DNA of 64,000 bases from Fischerella muscicola PCC 7414 (GCF_000317205.1 NZ_AJLK01000085.1:32176-96175), one strand, 5' to 3'. Counted from the stretch's first letter, positions 38,344 through 47,685 are shown. Numbers and translations are program-made. Notes: generated by a model from the letters alone, not told the origin.

Positions 38344-39441
38344 CTAGTATTCAAACAACCAAATCCTGATAGTTCCGTCAGCACTACCACTAGCAAGAAT
38401 TTGTCCATCTGGACTAAAGGCTAGAGAATAAACTTCATTCATATGTCCAGTGAGAGTGCCAATTTCCTCTTTTGTTTTGAGATTCCACAGTTTAATAGTT
38501 TCGTCGGCGCTACCACTAGCAAGAATCTGTCCGTCTGAACTAAAAGCTAGAGAATAAACTTCATTCATATGTCCAGTGAGAGTGCCAATTTCTTCTTTTG
38601 TTTTGAGATTCCACAGTTTAATAGTTTCGTCGGCGCTACCACTAGCAAGAATTTGTCCATCTGGGCTAAAGGCTACCGCATAAACCAGTGATGAATGTCC
38701 TTTGAGGGTAGCAATTGCTTCTTTAGTTTGGAGACTCCACAGTTTGATAGTTTTGTCGTGACTACCACTGGCTATAGTTCCTCCTAGTTCCCCTTGGCTA
38801 ATGGCTACAGAATTAACCCAATCTCCATGTTCCATGACTGGGATATTTCCAGAGTAAGTGCGAACTGCTTTTCCTGTTTTGAGATTCCATAGTTGAACGC
38901 ATCTACCGCGATCGCCACTGGCAAGAATTTGTCCGTCTGGACTAAAGCTAATAGAATTAACACCGTAGGATTTGCCAGTGAATTGGCGAATGATCTGTCC
39001 TGTTTCTAAATCCCACAATTCAATAGTCTGACTTAGACCACAACTGGCAAGGGTTTTGCGATCGGGGCTGAAAGCAATAGATTTGAGGATACCTGTATTT
39101 CCCTTTAAGGTGCAAATTATTCGTCCTGTTTCCAGATTCCACAGTTTAATAAATGAACTACCACTTGCCAGGAGTTTACCATCTGGGCTAAAAGCAATGG
39201 CTTGAGAATTCCCTGTGAAGGTATGTATACACCTCCATTTTTCAGATTTGAGCAATGAGGTACTTTTTAATACAACAGTAGTATCTGTTAATGCTTCCAC
39301 ATCATGAGAATTTTGTTCCAGAGGCGGCAATAAAGCAGAAGCACCAGAACTCCTAAACGCACTTACCTTTTCTAGTTGGTATCCCAAGTCAGTTTTGGAT
39401 AAGCCAGAAAAGACATTCGGTAGATGTGAGAGTGAAAACAT
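38344..39441 (-). CDS. WD40-repeat protein
   Basis: A 365-residue protein. After a 70-residue N-terminal part, seven WD40 repeats (pattern VAFSPDGQILASGSADETIKLW) fill the rest, enough for one beta-propeller. Two neighbouring repeats are almost identical at the DNA level: 38420-38545 and 38546-38671, 126 bp each. A kinase or ATPase domain, common in large cyanobacterial WD40 proteins, is absent. It probably acts as a binding scaffold; partners are unknown. Confidence 0.88.
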   Translation of the reverse strand: MFSLSHLPNVFSGLSKTDLGYQLEKVSAFRSSGASALLPPLEQNSHDVEALTDTTVVLKSTSLLKSEKWRCIHTFTGNSQAIAFSPDGKLLASGSSFIKLWNLETGRIICTLKGNTGILKSIAFSPDRKTLASCGLSQTIELWDLETGQIIRQFTGKSYGVNSISFSPDGQILASGDRGRCVQLWNLKTGKAVRTYSGNIPVMEHGDWVNSVAISQGELGGTIASGSHDKTIKLWSLQTKEAIATLKGHSSLVYAVAFSPDGQILASGSADETIKLWNLKTKEEIGTLTGHMNEVYSLAFSSDGQILASGSADETIKLWNLKTKEEIGTLTGHMNEVYSLAFSPDGQILASGSADGTIRIWLFEY

Positions 39442-39700
39442 GGTTCTTTTAAAGAAAGATGTGACAGCAAAAGTATGTTTTTAAACACAAATTTCCCAGC
39501 CAAAGCAAACGCTCAAGCCGGAATACCGATTATTTAAGATACAATAATATTTACTGAACTAACTCTAGTTTGGAAAATTTGTAAAAATTATTGCTCTTAT
39601 ATTTGTGGTTTTCTGGGAAAAAGTTATGAATTCCAGTAACACACAGGTGAGTATTGTTTCTCCGTTTTATCCTGTAATAGTAACATTGTCACTAGTGTTA

Positions 39701-40525
39701 TTACTTAGAATAAACAAAGAGCATGAAGTTAGCGATCGCTTCTGCAAAACCCGCAAATGAACTGTAGTTTTCGGCAACAATAGAGACGTTCATACCTAAT
39801 TTTTTGGCATTGGCTGCTGTGTAGGGGCCAAAACAAGCAATTACACACTGCTGATAATCTGCTTTTGAGGTGATCATTTGGAAGAAGCCAGATATTTCAG
39901 CAGTGCTACTAAAGGCAATTACATCTATCTTGCCTTGACGAACTAAATTTAACTCCACCTCATATAAACTTTTGTCTAAGCACCGTGTCATATAGGTTGG
40001 TACACGGGTAACACTCATACCCAATTTTTTTAAACCAGCTACAAAATTAGGAATGACATTCGGTTCTGCAATCCCAACTACCTCTGGAACTGGCACTAGT
40101 ACAGTTTGTTTGTTGATATCTGGAACTTTAGCCAGTTCAGCAATTATTCCTTTGGGACTCGATTCTTGGGGAATTAAATCTACTTTGACACCAAAATTAG
40201 CCAATCTTTCCGCATCTTTGCCGATCGCAGACACTCGACAATTTTTCAGCACCGAAACGCTTATTCCCAAAGCTTCTAAACGTTGAAAAAATCCATCAAT
40301 GCCATTTCTACTGGTAAAAGCAATCCAATCAAATGTATCTATTTGTGTTAGTGCAGTGTCTAATTGTGTAAAATCTGCTAAGGCACAAGTTTCTATAGTT
40401 GGCATTAGCACAGGTAAAGCACCTTGATTGAGCAGTTGTGAGGATAATCGGACAGCGTAGTTGCGGGGTGCGGTGACAAGAATACGCTTACCGTGTAAGG
40501 GTAGTTGCACAGATGGAATCAGCAA
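39701..40525 (-). CDS. hemD: Uroporphyrinogen-III synthase
   Basis: A 274-residue two-domain protein that closes hydroxymethylbilane to uroporphyrinogen III. Family marks are GKRILVTAPRNYA near the N-terminus, DWIAFTSRNGIDGFF, AIGKDAERLANFGVKVD, YMTRC, IAFSSTAEISGFF and ACFGPYTAANAKKLGMNV. The start is not ATG: TTG at 40525 or GTG five codons later (before QLPLHGKRIL). It stands alone; other hem genes are not in the window. Confidence 0.9.
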   Translation of the reverse strand: MLIPSVQLPLHGKRILVTAPRNYAVRLSSQLLNQGALPVLMPTIETCALADFTQLDTALTQIDTFDWIAFTSRNGIDGFFQRLEALGISVSVLKNCRVSAIGKDAERLANFGVKVDLIPQESSPKGIIAELAKVPDINKQTVLVPVPEVVGIAEPNVIPNFVAGLKKLGMSVTRVPTYMTRCLDKSLYEVELNLVRQGKIDVIAFSSTAEISGFFQMITSKADYQQCVIACFGPYTAANAKKLGMNVSIVAENYSSFAGFAEAIANFMLFVYSK

Positions 40526-40718
40526 ATGAGTCTACCTAATTACAAACAGTAATTTGATTTTGGCATTTCCTACAAATTTACATTTGATATGAATTAGTTG
40601 TGCCGAAAAACATCCAAAATCCATCTGTGTCCATCTGTGTTCATCTGTGGTCGATTTTCAAAACTAGAGTAAACGGAGGAATAATACCAAATTGCCATTG
40701 CTAGTATTTTTTGAATCT

Positions 40719-40746
40719 GTAGAGACGTGCCATGGCACGTCTCTAC
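40719..40746. repeat. AGACGTGCCATGGCACGTCT palindrome, copy 2
   Basis: A 28-bp perfect palindrome: the 20-bp core is extended by GTAG/CTAC. This is the only copy in which the flanks also pair perfectly. Confidence 0.95.
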
Positions 40747-41170
40747 AAAAATCTAAACAACATTTCCTATCCCGATTTAGTATAAGAATTGAAGAGGTGT
40801 TTTGCGTAAGTCTTGTATTTTTAGGTAAACGAACACAGATGCACACCGATAAACACCGATAAATTACCCGTGTTCATTTGTGTCTACTCCCCTGGTGTTC
40901 CCCCGAAACAGTTTATCTAGTGTGTATCGGCAGTTGATTGCGAAAACACGATTTTTGTACTCAACCCTGAATTATGGAGTTTGAAATGAGAAAAGCATTT
41001 TGAAAAAACTAAAACCCCGACTTAGTAGCCGGGGCGACTTTTACTACACCTCTTGCACAATCAAAAAAATATCAGTATTAAGAAGCTGTGACTTGCCAAA
41101 TTGCCGAATTGAGAATTGGAGAGTCGGGAGATGGGGATTAATTGCTCATAGCGAAACAATATCCTCGAAA

Positions 41171-41203
41171 AGATCCCCGACTTTTTCAAAAAGTCGGGGA
41201 TCT
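41171..41203. repeat. 33-bp dispersed palindrome, copy 4
   Basis: AGATCCCCGACTTTTT and its complement around one base. On the minus strand TTTTCGAGG follows. It lies 88 bases after the phnE stop. Confidence 0.95.
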
Positions 41204-41291
41204 ATAGTTCGCGATCGCATCATTATTAAAGAGGGAGGGAGACAGGGGAAGGAAGAAAACCAACAACCAACAATCAACAACCAACCACTAT

Positions 41292-42080
41292 CTACATTGA
41301 ATCAAGGCGTTTACGTAACTGACTACTTAACAAATCTATAACAGTAACAACTACCAACAACACCAACATCATCGTTGTTGCTTTGTTGTATTCAAAGCCA
41401 TCTATATAAGTTTTCAACTGAAAGCCAATACCCCCTGCTCCCACGACACCTAACACAGAAGCAGCGCGGATATTGTACTCAAACATCCACAATGTATACC
41501 CTAAACCCAAGGGCAAGACTTGGGGTAAAATGCCGTATTGCGCTACTTGTAATCTTGATGCTCCCGTTACTTGCAAAAATTCTATAGAACGAGAGTCCAC
41601 TGCTTCGATCGCTTGTTGATAAAACTTTGCCAGATAGCCAATTGTATAGATACTTAAAGCCAAAGTCCCAGCAGGTGCGCCCAATCCAGTTGCTGCGACA
41701 AAAATTAAACCCAAAATAATCGAAGGAACCGAACGCACTATATTTTGGAGGAAATTAGCCAACCATTGCAACCAAACAGGGGCGACATTACGGGCGCTAG
41801 CGATCGCAATTGGTAAAGAAAGAATAGCCCCTAAAGTAGTTCCCCACAAAGACATCTGTATTGTTTCAACTAATGCTTGAATAGCAATATCTAATACAGC
41901 TGGATCTGGTGGGAATAATCTGGAGATAAAGTCAGTAATGTAAGGCCAACTATTCTTGAGGAGTTCAAAATCTACCTTCAGACCCTGCAATGCCCAAGCG
42001 TAAATTGCTACCACCAGGCAGAAGATCAGTAGACGACTCACCCAAGCAAAACGCTTCCAGAGAATTGCAAAGTGCTTCAT
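41292..42080 (-). CDS. phnE: Phosphonate/phosphite-type ABC transporter permease
   Basis: A 262-residue inner-membrane permease with about 5-6 helices and the EAA-type loop (EAVDSRSIEFLQVTGASRLQVA) that contacts the ATPase. It matches PhnE. Encoded downstream of phnC and phnD on the same strand, with a 260-base repeat spacer between. No C-P lyase, ptxD or phosphonatase gene is in the window, so the substrate may be phosphonate, phosphite or phosphate. Confidence 0.92.
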   Translation of the reverse strand: MKHFAILWKRFAWVSRLLIFCLVVAIYAWALQGLKVDFELLKNSWPYITDFISRLFPPDPAVLDIAIQALVETIQMSLWGTTLGAILSLPIAIASARNVAPVWLQWLANFLQNIVRSVPSIILGLIFVAATGLGAPAGTLALSIYTIGYLAKFYQQAIEAVDSRSIEFLQVTGASRLQVAQYGILPQVLPLGLGYTLWMFEYNIRAASVLGVVGAGGIGFQLKTYIDGFEYNKATTMMLVLLVVVTVIDLLSSQLRKRLDSM

Positions 42081-42340
42081 TTTCAGTAGGCAGCGTAAAA
42101 AACAAAACTTTGTGTGATGATTGTTGGTTGTTGGTTGTTAGTTGTTGGTTGTTGGTTGTTGGTTGTTGGTTGTTAGTTGTTAGTTGTTGGTTGTTAGTTG
42201 TTAGTTATTGGTTAGTGGTTAGTTGTTATTCTTCCACTCCTCACACTCCTCACACTCCTCACACTCCTCACACTCCTCACACTCTCCACCACCCCACCAC
42301 CCCACCACCCCACCACCCCACCACCCCACCTCCCCATTCC
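42081..42340. repeat. Heptamer, 9-mer and 8-mer arrays in the phnC-phnE spacer
   Basis: From about 42119 to 42230 there are 16 units of GTTGTTG/GTTGTTA in exact 7-base register. From 42236 to 42280 there are five units of ACTCCTCAC. From about 42287 to 42328 come CCACCCCA 8-mers. The whole operon spacer is repeat. Confidence 0.95.
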
Positions 42341-43072
42341 CTACCCTCTCATCCCAGAAAACTGCGCTTGCAAATTCTCACAAACACCGTCATAAACAAC
42401 ACGTCCAGCATCTAAGACGATCGCTCGTTGGGCATATTCTGCTGCTATGCCTAAATCATGCAAAACTGTGACAATGGTTATGCCTTGTTGGGAATGTAAT
42501 TGAGATAAAGTATCCATCACCTGTTTACAGGCCATGACATCTAAACCTGTAATCGGTTCATCGGCTAGGAGTATCTGGGGAGATTGAATTAAAGCCCGAG
42601 CGATCACTATCCGTTGTTGTTGTCCACCGCTAAGTTGACTAGTTTTTTGATAGGCTTGCGCTCTTAAACCGAGCTGTTCTAATATCTCCAAAGCTTGACG
42701 GCGATCATGTTTAGGAAAGCCAAATAATGTTTGCCAAGTTGTGCGTGTACCAAGCTTGCCACACAAAACATTATCAATCGCCGGAAGTTGACGAATTAGC
42801 CCCCCACCTTGAAATAACATCCCAATATCCTGCCGGATTTGCGGTAGAGTGCGGGGATTAACTTGTACACCATTGATATTTATGTTTCCTCGTTCTAATG
42901 GTACTAGTCCAACAAGCGATCGCAGCAATGTAGACTTACCCGCACCATTTAGTCCTAGCAAAGCTACAAACTCACCATGATGAATCTGACAACTAATCCC
43001 ATTCAGAATAGGACGCTGCAAAGATGGTGAATATGCTGTTTTTAGGTTATGACACTCAATGACGGCAGACAT
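42341..43072 (-). CDS. phnC: Phosphonate/phosphite-type ABC transporter ATP-binding protein
   Basis: A 243-residue ABC ATPase: Walker A GLNGAGKST (residues 40-48), signature LSGGQQQR, Walker B ILLADEP and the H-loop VLHDLG. It matches PhnC and powers import through PhnE. It lies between phnD upstream and phnE downstream. Confidence 0.93.
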   Translation of the reverse strand: MSAVIECHNLKTAYSPSLQRPILNGISCQIHHGEFVALLGLNGAGKSTLLRSLVGLVPLERGNININGVQVNPRTLPQIRQDIGMLFQGGGLIRQLPAIDNVLCGKLGTRTTWQTLFGFPKHDRRQALEILEQLGLRAQAYQKTSQLSGGQQQRIVIARALIQSPQILLADEPITGLDVMACKQVMDTLSQLHSQQGITIVTVLHDLGIAAEYAQRAIVLDAGRVVYDGVCENLQAQFSGMRG

Positions 43073-43092
43073 GTTGGAGGAGGTGGGAAGAT

Positions 43093-43160
43093 GGGGAAGG
43101 CGGGGGTCCCCTCTGGGGAACTCGGGGCCCCCACTCCCCCAAGGGAGTGGGGATTAGGGG
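43093..43160 (-). repeat. GC-rich dispersed repeat, copy 2
   Basis: The reverse complement of the element at 35821-35890 nearly base for base, including GGGTCCCCTCTGGGGAAC. It lies in the phnD-phnC spacer. Confidence 0.85.
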
Positions 43161-43218
43161 CGAAGGGGCAGTGGGGTGATGGGGTGGTGGGGGGCTAGGG
43201 GTCCCCACTTTGTGGGGT

Positions 43219-43276
43219 TGGGGGGCAATGGGGAACTCACCGGCCCCCACTCCCCCAAGGGAGTGGGGATTAGGGG
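43219..43276 (-). repeat. GC-rich dispersed repeat, copy 3
   Basis: Same core as copy 2 but with GGGGCAATGGGGAACTCACC at the end, the version also found at 63944-64000. Copies 2 and 3 lie in tandem in the phnD-phnC spacer. Confidence 0.85.
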
Positions 43277-43340
43277 CAGTGGGGTGATGGGGAGTAGTAA
43301 ACTACTAACTACCAACTACTAACCACCAACAACTAACTCT

Positions 43341-44315
43341 TTACGGTTGAATTCCTGCTAGTTGCAGGGCATTACGCAGAGGTGCTAGGTGTTGGTTATG
43401 GTTAACCTTGACCAACTCTGTGGAGTTATATAAGTTACGCAGTAATTGGTTGTTTTGTGGCTGATTCAACAACAGCATCGCATTAATGATTTTCTCGCGG
43501 GTAGCGGCGGGTACATCGTCATCAATGGCGACGCCGTGAGCAGGAACACCGGAGACTTTGTGCAGAATTCGCAGTTGATTCTTTTCTGCTTCCGTAATAT
43601 ACGGGGGGTTAAGAGCATATTCTGAGACAGCAGCTACATCCGCTTGACCACGTAATACAGCTTGTATTGCTTTGCTGTAATTGCCACCGTAGGCAACTTG
43701 TCCAAAGAAATTATTTAAGCGATCGCGGTTTTGTACAAGTCCCTGTTTTACAAGTTCACCAGTGGGGAAAATAAACCCAGAGCCAGAAGTGGGGGAAGTG
43801 AAAGCCATTCTTTTGCCACGCAATTGTGACAAAGTGGCTTTAGCTGTGGATTGAGTTTTCAGGGGGCTATTTTTGGGAACAACAAATACGGAGTTATAGG
43901 TATATTTCCCTGAATAAGTGGGGCGGACTTCAGCTAAATACAACCGAGCATTAGCCAATTGTTCCGCTTTCAAAGCTGGACGGCTACTCAAGAAAGCAAT
44001 ATCAGCACGGTTGGCTCTCAAAGCCTCCACTGCTGCGGTATCATCACCGATCTGTGCTTTAACTGGAACTCCCAGTTGTTTAGACAAAAACGCAGCTACG
44101 GCGTTGGCTTTATTTTGCAAATCTGTAGAGTCAGAGCGACTAGGAAAGACAACTACTAATTCCTTTGTTTTTCCTTGGGCAAGTAAAGTTTGCTCTTTTT
44201 GGTTGGGAATTAGATTGGCGATCACCGATTTCTCTCCCAATGTACTGGCAACTATACCCACAAGGGCAACAGATGCCAAACTTGCACCCAACACACCCTT
44301 CTTAATAAGTCTCAT
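43341..44315 (-). CDS. phnD: Phosphonate/phosphite-type ABC transporter binding protein
   Basis: A 324-residue periplasmic binding protein. Residues 1-30 form a signal peptide (GVLGASLASVALVGIVAST). Mature marks are VVVFPSRSDSTDLQNKANAV, FLSSRPALKA, FTSPTSGSGFIFPTGELV and YGGNYSKAIQAVLRGQADVA, typical of PhnD. The ATG at 44315 has GGAG upstream. It is the first gene of phnD-phnC-phnE on the minus strand. Confidence 0.93.
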   Translation of the reverse strand: MRLIKKGVLGASLASVALVGIVASTLGEKSVIANLIPNQKEQTLLAQGKTKELVVVFPSRSDSTDLQNKANAVAAFLSKQLGVPVKAQIGDDTAAVEALRANRADIAFLSSRPALKAEQLANARLYLAEVRPTYSGKYTYNSVFVVPKNSPLKTQSTAKATLSQLRGKRMAFTSPTSGSGFIFPTGELVKQGLVQNRDRLNNFFGQVAYGGNYSKAIQAVLRGQADVAAVSEYALNPPYITEAEKNQLRILHKVSGVPAHGVAIDDDVPAATREKIINAMLLLNQPQNNQLLRNLYNSTELVKVNHNQHLAPLRNALQLAGIQP

Positions 44316-44377
44316 TATCTTTCTCCACCAGGAATTATTATCAGTATTTATGCGAATTTATTGCAATTGTTTTTGTT

Positions 44378-44393
44378 AAAACTTTAAAGTTTT
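44378..44393. promoter_or_regulatory. 16-bp palindrome upstream of phnD
   Basis: AAAACTTTAAAGTTTT is a perfect palindrome 63 bases upstream of the phnD start. It may be an operator; I do not recognise it as a known PhoB-type site. Confidence 0.35.
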
Positions 44394-44697
44394 CAAGAAT
44401 CAAAGTCAAGATGAATTGTGTAAAAACTTAATATATAAGCAATGAAAACAATATCTCTGACTGCTTGGAGAAATCAAGAATCTATAGTCGAGGTCTATAG
44501 CAATAAATTCTCATCTTACCATGAGGGTGTATGGAGTATGTTACAGCTTGAACTTAAAGCACTGCTACAGAACATCGTGCGTTAGACACTTTGATTATGT
44601 TTTGCACTACAAACTATTATCAGCATATGCAACTAACACACTACATATGATGTTTTTCAAGTGCGATCGCTTTTTGCACTTCTTAATTGAAGCTTTG

Positions 44698-44907
44698 AAC
44701 TCGGAATTTCAAGCTCAAAACTTAGAGTTTCAAGTTATAAACTCGGAATCTCAAGCTCAAAACTTGGATTTTCAAGTTATAAACTCGGAATCTCAAGCTC
44801 AGAACTTGGATTTTCAAGTTATAAACTCGGAATTTCAAGTTTAGAACTCCAAAATTTCAGCTTTGAACTTGAAATATCAAGCTTTACACTCCAACATCCA
44901 ACCTCAA
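44698..44907. repeat. 21-bp tandem repeat, ten units
   Basis: Three nearly identical 42-bp units (44698, 44740, 44782) each consist of AACTCGGAATCTCAAGCTCAA and a related 21-mer beginning AACTTGGATTTTCAAG. Four more decayed 21-mers follow, giving ten in all, without loss of register. A frame through it would read 7-residue units like NLDFQVI. Confidence 0.9.
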
Positions 44908-45069
44908 AGCAGCAAGTTTTTAGTTATTAGCCAGAATGATTGAGAAATAATCTCCACCTATGAGGTTTTAGTCTTGGATTTTCAATGTTTATACGCAGAT
45001 CGCATCAATAGAAGAGTCGGGGGATAGGGTATTGGAAATAACCAACAAGCAACCATCAACCAGCAACAA

Positions 45070-45465
45070 CTAACTACTAACCACCGCAACACAATCAATC
45101 TCTACCAACACATCCTTAGGTAAACGCGATACCTCTACACATGCCCGTGCTGGTGCTGTTGCCTCATCAAAATACTTTGCATATATCGCATTTACTGCCG
45201 CAAAATCATTCATATCAGCTAAAAATACAGTCGTTCTCACCACATCAGCAAAACTAGCCCCTCCAGCTACCAAAATCGCTTCCAAATTAGCCATTACCTG
45301 CTCAGTCTGTTTTTTGACATCTCCTTCACCGACAATTATGCCAGTATTTGGATCAAGCGCAATCTGTCCAGCCACAAATATCATCTTCCCAGTAGCAGCG
45401 ATCGCCTGATTATACGGCCCTACGGGTGCTGGTGCTTTCTCAGTACGAATAATCTCTCTACTCAT
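45070..45465 (-). CDS. ridA: RidA-family enamine/imine deaminase
   Basis: A 131-residue protein starting [20 protein letters not shown]. The ATG at 45465 is the family start; an extra 16 residues in the open frame come from repeat DNA. Marks are [24 protein letters not shown], the Arg in [18 protein letters not shown], and the C-terminal VEIDCVAV. RidA hydrolyses reactive 2-aminoacrylate and related enamines made by PLP enzymes. Confidence 0.93.
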   Translation of the reverse strand: MSREIIRTEKAPAPVGPYNQAIAATGKMIFVAGQIALDPNTGIIVGEGDVKKQTEQVMANLEAILVAGGASFADVVRTTVFLADMNDFAAVNAIYAKYFDEATAPARACVEVSRLPKDVLVEIDCVAVVSS

Positions 45466-45497
45466 AGTTCTTTTGTTATTTGTTGGTTGTTGATTGT

Positions 45498-45527
45498 TGT
45501 AGAGACGTGCCATGGCACGTCTGTACA
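45498..45527. repeat. AGACGTGCCATGGCACGTCT palindrome, copy 3
   Basis: Core palindrome with TGTAG on one side and TGTACA on the other. It is embedded in TTGTTGATTGTTG and GTTAGTGGTTAG heptamers upstream of ridA, as in copy 1. Confidence 0.95.
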
Positions 45528-45607
45528 GTAGTTAGTGGTTAGAAATCAGTGAAAAGTAACAGCCGCAGTGATTAATAGAATTTGATCACTGATAAGTGAT
45601 CACTGAA

Positions 45608-46036
45608 TTACAGCCTCGGACGTATCCCATAATTTCGATACCGCCAATAATCTCGCAAAATTATATCGTGATCAAAACACAAATTCTCCGGCACACGCCA
45701 AGGCTCAAAAATTTCTATACCTTTGGCATCATCTCCCGCCTTTGGTTCGCCTTTTGCCATTGTTAAAAACACTATACTGATCGTGTGCTTACGGCGATCG
45801 CGTGCTGGATCAGAATAAACATGAAATTGTTCAATCAACTCCACCTGTAAACCAGTCTCTTCCAAGGCTTCACGCCGCGCCGCCGCTTCCACAGTTTCCC
45901 CGTAATCAACAAAACCACCAGGTATAGCCCAGCCTAATGGCGGATTATGTCTCTCAATTAACACTATTGGTCGATGAGGTCGGTCAAGCAATTCGATGAT
46001 GATATCAACAGTCGGAATAGGATTTTGATAAGTCAT
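45608..46036 (-). CDS. Nudix hydrolase
   Basis: A 142-residue protein with a full Nudix box beginning at about residue 40 ([18 protein letters not shown], then [10 protein letters not shown]). The ADP-ribose pyrophosphatase-like group is most likely from the flanking WAIPGG and [12 protein letters not shown], but the substrate is not certain. Confidence 0.9.
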   Translation of the reverse strand: MTYQNPIPTVDIIIELLDRPHRPIVLIERHNPPLGWAIPGGFVDYGETVEAAARREALEETGLQVELIEQFHVYSDPARDRRKHTISIVFLTMAKGEPKAGDDAKGIEIFEPWRVPENLCFDHDIILRDYWRYRNYGIRPRL

Positions 46037-46169
46037 TTGTTATTTAGCCATTAGTCATTTGTCATTAGTAAAACACAAAGGACAAATGACAAAGGACAAA
46101 TGACACATTTGCAATTACTGTTCCGTGCTAAATTCATGGCACGTCTTCCTCCTACATTTCAGGTTAAGT
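46037..46169. repeat. ACAAATG heptamers and a half palindrome before malQ
   Basis: ACAAATG, ACAAAGG and related heptamers fill about 46060-46110. CATGGCACGTCT at about 46136-46147 is half of the AGACGTGCC palindrome. Confidence 0.7.
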
Positions 46170-47678
46170 ATGCCTTATTCGAGATCCAGTGGTATTTTGC
46201 TTCATCCCACAAGTTTTCCCAGTCGCTTCGGCATTGGGGATTTAGGAACGGGGGCTTATCGCTTTATTGATTTTCTCCAAGAAAGTAACCAACAGTGTTG
46301 GCAAGTCTTACCTCTAGGCCCCACTGGTTACGGAAATTCTCCTTATATGTCTTACTCCGCAATGGCGGGAAACCCTTTGTTGATTAGTCCAGAAAAATTG
46401 CAGAGTGAAGGTTTACTACAGGAAGAAGACTTTGCTAATTTAGCAGCATTTCCTACAGAAAAAGTAGATTTTCAGCTAGTTACAGAAACCAAGATTCCAC
46501 TGCTGAACAAAGCCTGTGTAAACTTTAAAACAAAAGCAACACCAGAACAACAACAAGCCTTTAGAGATTTTTGCCAAAGTAAAGCCTATTGGTTAGATGA
46601 TTATGCTTTATTTATGGCCCTTAAAGATACTCAGCAAAGTGCTAGCTGGCATACTTGGGAACCTGAAATTGCTCAACGTAAACCCGAAGCAATAGAAGCA
46701 GCACAACAACAACTAGAACAGGATATTTTTTACCATAAATTTACTCAATATGAATTTTTTCGCCAATGGTCACAATTGAAACAATACGCCAATGAGCGCG
46801 GTATTTTTATCATTGGTGACATCCCAATTTATGTTGCTCATGACAGTGCTGATGTCTGGGCAAATCCCGAAATCTTCTGTTTAGACGAACAAACAGGAGA
46901 AGTGGAACTTATGGCGGGAGTTCCACCAGATTACTTTAGCGCTACAGGTCAATTGTGGGGCAACCCAGTTTATAACTGGGAAAAATTACAAAAACAAAAC
47001 TTTAAGTGGTGGGTGCAGCGCTTTGCGGCAATGCTGGATTATGTAGATATTATCCGCATCGATCACTTTCGGGGGTTTGCAGCTTTTTGGGGAGTGCCAA
47101 AAGGTGAAGAAACGGCCATAAATGGTAGGTGGATTGAAGCCCCAGGAGAAGAGTTATTTGAGACGATCAAACAGCAATTGGGTAAGCTGCCAGTATTAGC
47201 AGAGGATTTGGGTACAATTACACCTGATGTAGAAGCACTGCGAGACAAATTTGAATTTCCTGGAATGAAAGTTTTGCAGTTTGCTTTTGGTTCCGATCCT
47301 GCTAACCCTTATTTACCGTTTAATTATCCGCGGAATGCTGTTGTTTACACCGGTACTCACGATAACGACACAACTATTGGTTGGTTCAATCAAGCCTCAG
47401 ATTGGGAAAAGCACAATTTATGGCTTTATCTTGGTTGTATAAGTCCTGATGGCATTCACTGGGATCTAATTCGTTTAGCATTGAGTTCTGTAGCAAATCT
47501 AGCGATTATTCCCTTACAGGATGTTTTGGGATTGGATTCCCATGCACGGATGAATTTTCCTAGTAAAGCAGAAGGTAATTGGGAATGGCGGTATCATGAA
47601 CATGCTTTAGTTCAAGACTTAGCTCATAAGCTCAAAGCCATCACCACATTATGTGGACGCGCCCCACAACCGAGATAA
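46170..47678 (+). CDS. malQ: 4-alpha-glucanotransferase
   Basis: A 502-residue GH77 amylomaltase, which transfers maltosyl units between alpha-1,4 glucans in glycogen breakdown. Catalytic parts seen: IRIDHFRGF (nucleophile Asp), LAEDLGTITPDVEALRD (acid/base region), GTHDNDTTIGWF, and the GVPPDYFSATGQLWGNPVYNW donor loop. The open frame is 15 codons longer upstream, but the ATG at 46170 (MPYSRSSGILLHPTSFPS) fits the family. Confidence 0.96.
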   Translation: MPYSRSSGILLHPTSFPSRFGIGDLGTGAYRFIDFLQESNQQCWQVLPLGPTGYGNSPYMSYSAMAGNPLLISPEKLQSEGLLQEEDFANLAAFPTEKVDFQLVTETKIPLLNKACVNFKTKATPEQQQAFRDFCQSKAYWLDDYALFMALKDTQQSASWHTWEPEIAQRKPEAIEAAQQQLEQDIFYHKFTQYEFFRQWSQLKQYANERGIFIIGDIPIYVAHDSADVWANPEIFCLDEQTGEVELMAGVPPDYFSATGQLWGNPVYNWEKLQKQNFKWWVQRFAAMLDYVDIIRIDHFRGFAAFWGVPKGEETAINGRWIEAPGEELFETIKQQLGKLPVLAEDLGTITPDVEALRDKFEFPGMKVLQFAFGSDPANPYLPFNYPRNAVVYTGTHDNDTTIGWFNQASDWEKHNLWLYLGCISPDGIHWDLIRLALSSVANLAIIPLQDVLGLDSHARMNFPSKAEGNWEWRYHEHALVQDLAHKLKAITTLCGRAPQPR

Positions 47679-47685
47679 TGGGGAA

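Larger units (their letters stand above)
40526..41291. other. Repeat-rich spacer between hemD and phnE
   Basis: No credible gene. It holds two CATCTGTGT-type repeats (about 40616-40655 and 40830-40885), the AGACGTGCC palindrome at 40719-40746, a CCCCG...CGGGG hairpin at about 41013-41032, the 33-bp palindrome at 41171-41203 and CCAACAATCAACAACC heptamers. Confidence 0.65.
44316..45069. other. Spacer with a 21-bp tandem array
   Basis: It holds a 16-bp palindrome at 44378, the array at 44698-44907 and TAGTTGTTGCTGG-type heptamers at about 45040-45080. An open frame at 44521-44844 exists, but only because the 21-bp array has no stops. Confidence 0.55.

Noticed and set aside
42223..42471. Ser/His- and Pro/Thr-rich open frames
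   Set aside because: They are coded by 9-mer and 8-mer repeats and by the antisense of phnC.
44521..44844. Open frame of 107 residues containing NLDFQVI repeats
   Set aside because: Open only because the 21-bp array has no stops. The first 60 residues show no family and no ribosome site is seen. Listed as a repeat.
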